Assembly: GCF_020215705.1 (NCBI RefSeq)
Contig: NZ_JAIWNB010000010.1
Span: 124,001 to 188,000 of the forward strand
Length of the DNA stretch: 64,000 bases
Direction: 5' to 3'
Source of the DNA: Nonomuraea aurantiaca
GTDB lineage: Bacteria > Actinomycetota > Actinomycetes > Streptosporangiales > Streptosporangiaceae
Part shown: positions 27,588-34,578 of the stretch, piece after piece
Layout of the letters: each line of letters opens with the position of its first letter
Numbering within the stretch: the first letter of the stretch is position 1
Program-made: the position numbers and the translations under genes
The notes under the pieces: generated by a model
What the model was told of the DNA's origin: nothing
The model's input: only the letters and a program-made list of their open reading frames with translations
The model's database searches: none

Positions 27588-29117
27588 CTACAGCACCCGG
27601 AACCCGTTGCTCGGCTTGCTGGTCCGGTTGGCCCGGTCGACGGCGACCACGTAGTAGTGATCCCCGCGCTTGCCCTCCGGGTCCACCCAGCTCACCTGCC
27701 GGTCGCCCGGCAGCACCGCGACCAGGTTGCGGGCGTCGGCGAACGCGCTGGACGCGGCCTTGCCGGGGAACCGGAAGATGGCGAACTGGAAGGGCTCGTG
27801 CCGGTCCGTCGCGACCGCGCGTACCTCCACCCCGCCGTGCTTCCGCAGCGCGTACGCCAGCACCGGCCGGTGCGGCGCCTGGCCGCCCGCCAGTCTGGTC
27901 AGCACCGGGGCCAGGGCGGGCCGGGTGTAGTGGTCGTTCACGGCCGTGCTGATGGAGCCGATCCGGTCGGCCCGCAGGTCGTTGGCGTTGTACCAGATGT
28001 CACCGCTGACGGGTGGGTTGTCCCGGTTGAGCGTGAGGTGCTTGGACAGCTCGGCCGGGTTCTGCCATTCGGGCGCGGTCTGGGCGGGGTCGCCCGCCTT
28101 GTAGGCGGCCTGGCCGATCCAGAGCAGCGTGCCGGTGCCGTTCGCCACGTCGGACCACCACGGGACGAGCTTGGCGTAGTCGGCCGGCGGCTGCCCGATG
28201 TACCAGTAGAGCTGGGGCGCGATGTAGTCGAGCCAGCCCTTCTTCACCCAGCCCCTGGTGTCGGCGTGCAGGCCGTCGTAGGACTGGCCGCCGCTGGTGT
28301 CGGAGCCGAGCGGGTCGCTGGCCTTGTTGCGCCAGATGCCTGACGGGCTGATGCCCCAGGCGATCTCCGGCTTGACCGCGCGCACGCGCTGCTGCATCTC
28401 CGAGACCATGAGGTCGACGTTGTTGCGCCGCCAGGTGGCCAGGTCCGGGAAGCCGGCTCCGTACTGGGCGAAGGCGGCGCTGTCGTCGAAGGCCGTGGTG
28501 TTCGTCGGGTAGAAGTAGTCGTCGAAGTGCAGGCCGTCGATGTCGTACCGGGTGACCGCGTCCATGATCGCGTCCTGGCAGAACTTCCGCACCTCGGGCA
28601 TGCCGGGGTTGTAGTAGAGCTTGCCGCCGAACGGCAGGATCCAATCGGGGTGCTTGCGTCCCGGGTGGTCGGGGTGCAGCTTGGCCGGGTCGGCCTGCAT
28701 CGAGACCCGGTACGGGTTGAACCAGGCGTGGAAGGCCAGCCCGCGCTTGTGCGTCTCCTCGACGATGAAGCCCAGCGGGTCGTAGCCGGGGTCCTGCCCC
28801 TGAGTGCCGGTCAGCCATTGCGACCACGGTTCGAACGGCGACGGCCAGAACGCGTCGGCGGTCGGCCTGATCTGCACGAAGACGGAGTTCAGCTTGCGCT
28901 GCACCGCCAGGTCCAGCCAGGCGAGGTATTCGGCCTTCTGCTGCTCGACGGTCAGCCCGGTCTTGGAGGGCCAGTTGATGTTGACCACGGAGGCGATCCA
29001 CATGCCGCGCATCTGACGCAACGGCGGGACGTAGTCTGCGGCGAAGGCGGGAAGCGGTACGACGGAGGCGGCAGCGGCGAGGGCGAGGCCCTTCAGTAAC
29101 GTCCTTCGGCTGGGCAT
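27588..29117 (-). CDS. Tat-exported family 10-like glycoside hydrolase (GHL10/DUF187)
   Basis: Secreted hydrolase of the glycosyl hydrolase-like 10 family (PF02638), members of which act on cell-wall or related glycans. ATG 29117 (MPSRRTLLKGLALAAAAS) gives a twin-arginine signal (SRRTLLK) cut near AFA-AD. The catalytic barrel starts at QMRGMWIASVVNINWPS and includes FHAWFNPYRVS and YDIDGLHFDDYFYP, all family signatures, and continues to about residue 380; a C-terminal fibronectin-like domain of about 90 aa ends FRVL. About 509 aa. Divergent from the GH3 gene across a short region with a dyad. Confidence 0.88.
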   Translation of the reverse strand: MPSRRTLLKGLALAAAASVVPLPAFAADYVPPLRQMRGMWIASVVNINWPSKTGLTVEQQKAEYLAWLDLAVQRKLNSVFVQIRPTADAFWPSPFEPWSQWLTGTQGQDPGYDPLGFIVEETHKRGLAFHAWFNPYRVSMQADPAKLHPDHPGRKHPDWILPFGGKLYYNPGMPEVRKFCQDAIMDAVTRYDIDGLHFDDYFYPTNTTAFDDSAAFAQYGAGFPDLATWRRNNVDLMVSEMQQRVRAVKPEIAWGISPSGIWRNKASDPLGSDTSGGQSYDGLHADTRGWVKKGWLDYIAPQLYWYIGQPPADYAKLVPWWSDVANGTGTLLWIGQAAYKAGDPAQTAPEWQNPAELSKHLTLNRDNPPVSGDIWYNANDLRADRIGSISTAVNDHYTRPALAPVLTRLAGGQAPHRPVLAYALRKHGGVEVRAVATDRHEPFQFAIFRFPGKAASSAFADARNLVAVLPGDRQVSWVDPEGKRGDHYYVVAVDRANRTSKPSNGFRVL

Positions 29118-29171
29118 GGGGGGTTTGGCCTCTCGGAAGTGGTTGTGTCGAGGGCGACGATGACAGAAAAT

Positions 29172-29200
29172 TACCTTCAATTCAACAATCGTGAAGGAAA
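29172..29200. promoter_or_regulatory. Operator-like dyad between GHL10 and GH3 genes
   Basis: CCTTCA (29174-29179) and TGAAGG (29192-29197) form an inverted repeat with a 12-base centre, extended by two pairs after one mismatch. It is AT-rich and lies between divergent starts at 29117 and 29208. The RpiR-type regulator encoded at 30745 is a possible ligand. Confidence 0.45.
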
Positions 29201-29207
29201 ATGCCGC

Positions 29208-30638
29208 ATGTCCCCTGACCTGTACCGACTAGCGATGACAGTGCTCCAGCCAGGCTATGAAGGCACGTCGGCTCCCGACTGGTTGCTCAGGGCGCTCGGC
29301 GAAGGACTCGGCGGTTTGGTGCTGTTCGCCCGCAACAACCCCGGGCAGCAGCTCGTCCAGCGGTTTCGCGCCGAGAACCCGGGCGCCGTCGTCGCGATCG
29401 ACGAGGAGGGCGGGGCGGTCACCCGTCTGGAGGTCACGTCCGGCAGTTCCTTCCCGGGCAACCGGGCGCTCGGCGTGGTGGACGACGTGGCCCTGACGGA
29501 ACGTGTGGGCCGCCAGATCGGCCGGATGCTCGCCGAAGCGGACATCACCCTCAACTACGCGCCTTCCGCGGACGTCAACGCCAACCCCGCCAACCCGGTG
29601 ATCGGCGTCCGCTCGTTCGGCCCGACCGCCGACCTGGTCTCCCGCCACACCGTGGCCTACGTCAACGGGGTACAGGGCGCCGGGGTCGCCGCCTGCGCCA
29701 AGCACTTCCCCGGTCATGGTGACACGGTCACGGACTCGCACCTGGCGCTGCCGACCGTACACGCCTCGCGCGAGCTGATCGACGAGCGCGACCTGCCGCC
29801 GTTCAGAGCCGCGATCGCGGCCGGGGTGCGCTCGGTCATGTCGGGTCACCTGCTCGTCCCCGCCCTCGACCCGTCGATGCCCGCGACGCTCAGCCGTACC
29901 GTCATGACCGAGCTTCTCAGGGGCGAGCTCGGCTTCGACGGGATGCTGGTGACCGACGCGATCGAGATGCGGGCGGTGGCCGCGATGTTCGACCCCGGGG
30001 AGATCGCGGTCCGCGCGCTCGGCGCGGGCGTCGACGCCATCTGCGTGGGCCTGTCGACCGAGCGGAGCCTGCACGACATCCGCGACGCCATCGTGGCCGC
30101 CGTCCAGTCGGGCGCGCTCCCGGAGGAGCGCCTGGCCGAGGCCGCCGCCCGGGTCCTCGCCCTGTCCGACTGGTACGCCCGGCAGTCGGCGCTGCGCGAG
30201 AAGGTCCGGGCCGACGTCGACGAGGGCGCGGGGCTGGAGGCCGCCAGAGCCGCGCTGACCGTGACGGGGACGGCCACCTTGACCCGGCCGCCGCTGGTCG
30301 TGGAGGTCAACACGCGCTTCAACAAGGCGGTGGACCCCTCGACGCCGACCGGCATCACCGCGGCGCTCAGCACGCTCCTGCCGGGGACCACACGGATCCA
30401 GATGGAGCCGGAGGGCGAGCTGCCGCCGTTCGACGACCGGCCGGTCGTCCTCGTGGTGCACGACGCCGCCCGTTATCCGTGGGTACGGGAGACGGTTGCG
30501 CGGGCCGTACAGGTGCGGCCGGAGGTGATCGTCGTGGACACCGGCATCCCCGGGGCGCCCGACGGCGCGGCGCACCTGGTCACGCACGGCATCTCGCGCG
30601 TCTCGGCGCAGGCGGCCGCCGAATGGCTGACCCGATGA
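29208..30638 (+). CDS. Glycoside hydrolase family 3 beta-N-acetylhexosaminidase
   Basis: NagZ-like enzyme cleaving GlcNAc from peptidoglycan fragments or other glycans. Start ATG 29208 (MSPDLYRLAM) has GAAGGA nine bases upstream; ATG 29160, with GAGG six bases ahead, is a real alternative. Hallmarks: CAKHFPGHGDTVTDSH, the loop with the His-Asp dyad of GlcNAc-type GH3 enzymes, and the Asp nucleophile in VTDAIEM. About 476 aa, longer than NagZ because of a C-terminal alpha/beta domain. No signal peptide, so it is cytosolic. Followed by an RpiR-type regulator, consistent with an amino-sugar recycling locus. Confidence 0.9.
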   Translation: MSPDLYRLAMTVLQPGYEGTSAPDWLLRALGEGLGGLVLFARNNPGQQLVQRFRAENPGAVVAIDEEGGAVTRLEVTSGSSFPGNRALGVVDDVALTERVGRQIGRMLAEADITLNYAPSADVNANPANPVIGVRSFGPTADLVSRHTVAYVNGVQGAGVAACAKHFPGHGDTVTDSHLALPTVHASRELIDERDLPPFRAAIAAGVRSVMSGHLLVPALDPSMPATLSRTVMTELLRGELGFDGMLVTDAIEMRAVAAMFDPGEIAVRALGAGVDAICVGLSTERSLHDIRDAIVAAVQSGALPEERLAEAAARVLALSDWYARQSALREKVRADVDEGAGLEAARAALTVTGTATLTRPPLVVEVNTRFNKAVDPSTPTGITAALSTLLPGTTRIQMEPEGELPPFDDRPVVLVVHDAARYPWVRETVARAVQVRPEVIVVDTGIPGAPDGAAHLVTHGISRVSAQAAAEWLTR

Positions 30639-30657
30639 CCGGGCACCTCCGTCTATC

Positions 30658-30741
30658 GACGGGCTGGCTGTTGACGGGCTCGTTGTTGACGGGCTCGTTG
30701 TTGACGAGTTGGACGGGCTGGCTGTCGACGGGCTGGGCGGG
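30658..30741 (+). repeat. 15-bp minisatellite upstream of the RpiR gene
   Basis: Six units of the type GACGGGCTGGCTGTT / GACGGGCTCGTTGTT: 30658, 30673, 30688, a 9-base unit at 30703, 30712 and 30727. It fills the gap between the GH3 stop and the RpiR start. Confidence 0.85.
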
Positions 30742-30744
30742 CGG

Positions 30745-31602
30745 ATGAACGAGCCGGCCAACCCGGTGGCCGCCGTCCGTGCGGTGCTGCCGTCGCTGAC
30801 GCCGGCCGCGCAGGCCATCGCGCGCATCATCCTCGCCGACCCCGGCGTGGTCGTCCGGAGCACGATCACCGAGTTCAGCGGGGTGTCGGGGACGAGCGAG
30901 GCGACGATCGTACGCACTGCCAGGGCGCTCGGCTTCGCCGGTTACTCGCAGATGCGCTTCGCCCTGGCCGCCGCCGTCGCCAAGGAGCCCGAGCGGCTGG
31001 TGCCGGGCGACCTCGGCCCCGACGACCCGCTCACCGACGTCATCGCCAAGGTGGCGCGGGCCGAGTCGGAGGCGCTGGCCGACACGGCGGCGCAACTCGA
31101 CCCCGAGCCGCTCGGGGAGGTCGTCACGGCCATCGCCGGGGCCCGGCGGGTGGACGTGTACGGCGTGGCGGCCTCCGGGCTCGTGGCGGCCGACATGTCC
31201 CAGAAGCTGCTGCGGATCGGCCTGTCCAGCCACCCGTTCAGTGACGCGCACCTGGCATTGACCAGCGCGGCCCTGCTGCGGGCGGGCGACGTGGTGGTGG
31301 CGATCAGTTGCGGCGGGGAGACGCCGGACGTGCTGGACCCGGCCCGCACGGCGGCGGAGGCGGGGGCGCTGGTGGTCGCGATCACCAACAATCCGCGGTC
31401 GTCGCTGGCCGGGCTGGCCGACTACACGCTGGTGTCGGCGGGGCGGGAGACCGCGTTCCGGCCTGGGGCGCTGGCCAGCCGGATCAGCCAGCTTTTGATC
31501 GTCGACTGCATCTTCGTCGGGCTGGCGCAGCGCACGTACGACAGGGCCGACGCCGCGATCCGCGCCACGAAGGAGGCCACGGACCGCTATCGGCGCCGGT
31601 AG
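30745..31602 (+). CDS. RpiR/MurR family transcriptional regulator (HTH-SIS)
   Basis: 285-aa regulator with an N-terminal RpiR helix-turn-helix (about 20-80, STITEFSGVSGTSEATIVRTARALGF) and a C-terminal sugar-isomerase (SIS) domain (about 115-250, VDVYGVAASGLVAADMSQKL and DVVVAISCGGETPDVLD) that usually binds a phosphosugar. ATG 30745 (MNEPANPVAAV) is preferred, since the in-frame sequence upstream is a 15-bp minisatellite. The SIS domain lacks clear etherase features, so a MurR-like sensor rather than MurQ is favoured. It probably regulates the GH3 and anmK genes in response to MurNAc-6-P or GlcNAc-6-P (inference). Confidence 0.88.
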   Translation: MNEPANPVAAVRAVLPSLTPAAQAIARIILADPGVVVRSTITEFSGVSGTSEATIVRTARALGFAGYSQMRFALAAAVAKEPERLVPGDLGPDDPLTDVIAKVARAESEALADTAAQLDPEPLGEVVTAIAGARRVDVYGVAASGLVAADMSQKLLRIGLSSHPFSDAHLALTSAALLRAGDVVVAISCGGETPDVLDPARTAAEAGALVVAITNNPRSSLAGLADYTLVSAGRETAFRPGALASRISQLLIVDCIFVGLAQRTYDRADAAIRATKEATDRYRRR

Positions 31603-32006
31603 CGCGGTGATCGCACTGGACCCCAGGGGTCTGTCACACGACCGTCGCGATCCTTGTGACGGTCCGTGGAGGCTGGGGTCCTTCTGGGGATACCCTGTCG
31701 CTTGTGAGGGACGGCCCTTTCGGGGACGGAAGTTGACGATCCCTGGAGGCTGAGGCCCCTTGGGAGGGATGCCCTCTCCGGGGGACGGAAGATGACCGTC
31801 CTTGGTGGCTGAGGTCCCAGGGAGAAACGCCCCTTCGGGGAGTGGAAGCCCGGCGAAGGTTCGTGGACGCCGCAATAGGTTCTCCAGGCGGCCTACCTGC
31901 GACAACGGGTGGTCGTGCTATCGTCGTCACCCACAGTGATCATGGTTGGTGAGCAAGGTCAGCCGGGCTCTGTGAGGCACACGGTGGGCGGACTCAGGCG
32001 GGCACG
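31603..32006. other. 404-bp intergenic region mostly filled by repeat locus B
   Basis: No gene. 31612-31850 is the repeat array; 31851-31930 is a decayed continuation of it; 31931-32006 should hold the promoter of the decarboxylase-like gene, but I cannot assign boxes. Confidence 0.6.
31612..31850 (+). repeat. Intergenic tandem repeat family, locus B (3 units)
   Basis: Plus-strand array starting about ten bases after the RpiR stop. Terminal block with GTCACACGACCGTC and the partner GACGGTC, then unit starts at 31658, 31735 and 31794 (spacing 77 and 59). Units open GACGGTCCGTGGAGGCTGGGG, GACGATCCCTGGAGGCTGAGG and GACCGTCCTTGGTGGCTGAGG and end GGAAG after a CCCCTTTCGGGG or similar hairpin. Confidence 0.8.
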
Positions 32007-33605
32007 GTGAGCGCGGTGAGCACGGTTCGAGAGGTCACGTTCGAGGTGCTCCGGCGGTTCGGGCTGACCACGATCTTCTGCAATCCCGGCTCGACCGAGG
32101 TCGCGCTGCTGACCGGGCTGCCCGACGATCTGCGGTTCGTGCTGGCCCTGCATGAGGGGTCGGTGGTCGGCATGGCCACCGGGTGGGCGATCGGTCACGG
32201 GGCTCCGGGGCTGGCCGTGCTGCACACCGCGGCGGGTCTGGGCAACGCGGTCGGCGCCATCGCCACCGCGCGGGCCAATCGGGTGCCGCTGGTGATCCTG
32301 GTCGGGCAGCAGGATCGTCGCCATCTGGCGTTGGAGCCGTTCCTGACCGGACGGCTGGCGGGGCTGGCCGGGGACTATCCGGTGTGGGTCGACCAACCGG
32401 TGCGGGCGCAGGACGTGCCAGGGGCCTTGGCGCGGGCCTACCACGAGGCGGTCACGTTCCGGGGGCCCGCGCTGGTGGTGGTGCCGTTGGACGACTGGGC
32501 GGCGCCGTTCGAGGACGAGACGATCGCGGCGCCGACGCGGCTGCTGCGGCCCGCCGCCGTGCCGGACGAGTCGCTCGCGCCCCTGGCCGCACTGCTGTCC
32601 GATGCCCGCTCCCCGGCGATCGTCGCGGGCTCAGGTGTCCGGGCGGCGGGCTGGGCGGCGGTGGTGGCGCTTGCCGAGCGGCTGGGGTGTCCGGTCTGGC
32701 AGGAGTCGTTCGGCGCCATGGCGGGCTTCCCGCAGGACCATCCGCAGTACGCCGGGGTGTTGCCCGCCGATCGCGCCCGGCTGCGCGCGGCGCTGGCGGC
32801 GCACGACGTGGTGCTTGCCGTGGGGGCCCCGGTCTTCCGTCAGTACCCGTTCGACACCGGTCCGCTGGTCGAGCCCGGCACCACTGTCGCGCTGGTCACC
32901 GACGACCCGGCCGAGGCGCACCGCAGTCCGGCCGATCTGGCCTATCTCGCCGCCCCGGCCGCCGTCTGCGAGCGGCTGGCCGTACTCGTGCCCGCCCGGC
33001 CCGCTCCACTACGGCCCGCGCCCGGCGGATCCGAGCTGCCCCCGGAAGGCGAGGTGCTGCGCGCCGCGCACGTCCTGCACCAGCTCGCCAGGCGTCTGCC
33101 CGCCGATGCGGTGCTTGTCGAGGAGACGCCGTCGTCGCGCCCTGACCTGCACCGGCTGGTTCCGGCCCGTAACCCGCTCGGCTTCGTGTCGGCCGCCATG
33201 GGCGGGCTGGGGTTCGGGGTGCCCGCGGCGGTCGGCCTGCGCATGTCGCTGCCCGACCGGCCGGTGGTCGCGGTGGTGGGTGACGGCTCGGCGCTGTACG
33301 GCGTGCACGCGCTGTGGAGCGCGGCTCACTACCGGGTGGGCGCGCTGTTCGTGGTGCTCGCCAACGGCCGGTACGCGATCATGGACCGGCTGGCCGACAA
33401 GGCGGGCGGCAAGGCGCCGTGGCCCGCGTTCACCGAGGTCAGCATGGGCGGGATGGCCCGGTCGCTGGGCTGCGCGGCCAAGCGGGTGGACACCGCGGAG
33501 GAGCTCGCGGCGGTGCTCGACGAGGTGGTGCCCACGCTTGTGGACCGCGAGGAGCCCCTGCTGCTTGAGGTGACCGTCGCCGTGGACCCCGACTTCCAGC
33601 CCTAG
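32007..33605 (+). CDS. Thiamine-diphosphate enzyme, benzoylformate decarboxylase-like
   Basis: 532-aa ThDP-dependent decarboxylase. Start GTG 32007 (MSAVSTVREVTFEVLRRFG) with GGCGGG just upstream. Features: CNPGSTE near the N-terminus and catalytic Glu in the ALHEGSVVGMATG region, central nucleotide-fold domain, and ThDP motif GDGSALYGVHALWSAAHY...NGRYAIMD near 440. The NPGSTE and LHEG...MA patterns are typical of MdlC (benzoylformate to benzaldehyde). Benzoylformate as substrate is a family-based guess; no mandelate racemase or dehydrogenase genes are adjacent. Isolated between the repeat array and folD. Confidence 0.85.
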   Translation: MSAVSTVREVTFEVLRRFGLTTIFCNPGSTEVALLTGLPDDLRFVLALHEGSVVGMATGWAIGHGAPGLAVLHTAAGLGNAVGAIATARANRVPLVILVGQQDRRHLALEPFLTGRLAGLAGDYPVWVDQPVRAQDVPGALARAYHEAVTFRGPALVVVPLDDWAAPFEDETIAAPTRLLRPAAVPDESLAPLAALLSDARSPAIVAGSGVRAAGWAAVVALAERLGCPVWQESFGAMAGFPQDHPQYAGVLPADRARLRAALAAHDVVLAVGAPVFRQYPFDTGPLVEPGTTVALVTDDPAEAHRSPADLAYLAAPAAVCERLAVLVPARPAPLRPAPGGSELPPEGEVLRAAHVLHQLARRLPADAVLVEETPSSRPDLHRLVPARNPLGFVSAAMGGLGFGVPAAVGLRMSLPDRPVVAVVGDGSALYGVHALWSAAHYRVGALFVVLANGRYAIMDRLADKAGGKAPWPAFTEVSMGGMARSLGCAAKRVDTAEELAAVLDEVVPTLVDREEPLLLEVTVAVDPDFQP

Positions 33606-33622
33606 CGAGACGGTGGGTGGGA

Positions 33623-34468
33623 TCAGGTGCGTTCGGCTGCCTCGACCACGTTGGAGAGCAGGAGGGCGCGGGTCATGGGGCCGACGCCGCCGGGGTTGGG
33701 GGTCAGGAAGCCCGCCACCTCCGCCACTTCCGCGGCCACGTCGCCGGCGATCTTGCCGTCCACCCGTGAGACGCCCACGTCGAGCACGGCCGCGCCCGGC
33801 TTGACCATGGCCGGGGTGATGAGGCCGGGCACCCCCGCGGCGGCCACCACGATGTCGGCGTGGCGGACGTGCGCGGCCAGGTCGCGGGTGCCGGTGTGGC
33901 AGAGGGTCACCGTGGCGTTCTCGCTGCGCCGGGTCAGCAGCAGGCCGAGCGAGCGGCCCACCGTGATGCCGCGCCCCACCACGGCCACCTCGGCGCCCTT
34001 GATCGGCACGCCGTACTCCTGAAGGAGCAGCACGATGCCGTGCGGCGTGCAGGGCAGCGGCGCGTCGACCATGTGGACCAGGCGGCCCAGGTTGACCGGG
34101 TGCAGGCCGTCGGCGTCCTTGGCCGGGTCCATGCGCTCCAGCAGCGCCATCGTGTCGAGGTGGCGGGGCAGGGGAAGCTGGACGATGTAGCCGGTGCACT
34201 CCGGCGAGGCGTTGAGCTCGTCGATGGCCGCCTCGACCTCGGCCTGGGTCGCGTCGGCCGGGAGGTCCACGCGGATGGAGGAGATGCCCACCTCGGCGCA
34301 GTCGCGGTGCTTGCCCGCCACATAGATCTGGCTGCCGGGGTCGTCGCCGACCAGCACGGTGCCGAGACCGGGGGTGATGCCACGCTCCCTGAGCGCGGTC
34401 ACCCGCGTCGTGAGGTCGGCCTTGATCCTGGCCGCGGTCGCCTTGCCGTCGAGTTTCACTGCGCTCAT
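33623..34468 (-). CDS. folD: Bifunctional methylenetetrahydrofolate dehydrogenase/cyclohydrolase
   Basis: One-carbon metabolism enzyme converting 5,10-methylene-THF to 10-formyl-THF, the donor used by PurN and PurH encoded further along. 281 aa from ATG 34468 (MSAVKLDGKATAARI). Catalytic Lys in YVAGKHRDCAEVG and dinucleotide/signature motifs EVAVVGRGITVGRSLG and PNPGGVGPMTRALLL. In Streptomyces folD is paired with a DUF3017 gene; here that gene is at 23803. Single gene, convergent with the ThDP enzyme. Confidence 0.95.
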   Translation of the reverse strand: MSAVKLDGKATAARIKADLTTRVTALRERGITPGLGTVLVGDDPGSQIYVAGKHRDCAEVGISSIRVDLPADATQAEVEAAIDELNASPECTGYIVQLPLPRHLDTMALLERMDPAKDADGLHPVNLGRLVHMVDAPLPCTPHGIVLLLQEYGVPIKGAEVAVVGRGITVGRSLGLLLTRRSENATVTLCHTGTRDLAAHVRHADIVVAAAGVPGLITPAMVKPGAAVLDVGVSRVDGKIAGDVAAEVAEVAGFLTPNPGGVGPMTRALLLSNVVEAAERT

Positions 34469-34505
34469 GTCTCGTCATCCTTCCATGGGTTCGCTGGGAG
34501 CGGCG

Positions 34506-34521
34506 ATGACATCGTTGTCAT
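34506..34521. promoter_or_regulatory. Dyad ATGACA-TCGT-TGTCAT
   Basis: Perfect 6-base inverted repeat with a 4-base centre between the divergent folD and alpha-mannosidase genes; AT-richer than the flanks. Candidate operator of the mannosidase operon. Confidence 0.5.
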
Positions 34522-34540
34522 GGATCTTGGAAGGGCATAT

Positions 34541-34552
34541 GGTGACGTCACC
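34541..34552. promoter_or_regulatory. GTGACGTCAC palindrome, copy 2
   Basis: Perfect 12-base palindrome GGTGACGTCACC, 26 bases before the mannosidase start. Shares its ten-base core with the site at 21380-21391. Confidence 0.5.
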
Positions 34553-34578
34553 GCCTATGTGCCCACTAAGGAGTCGTC

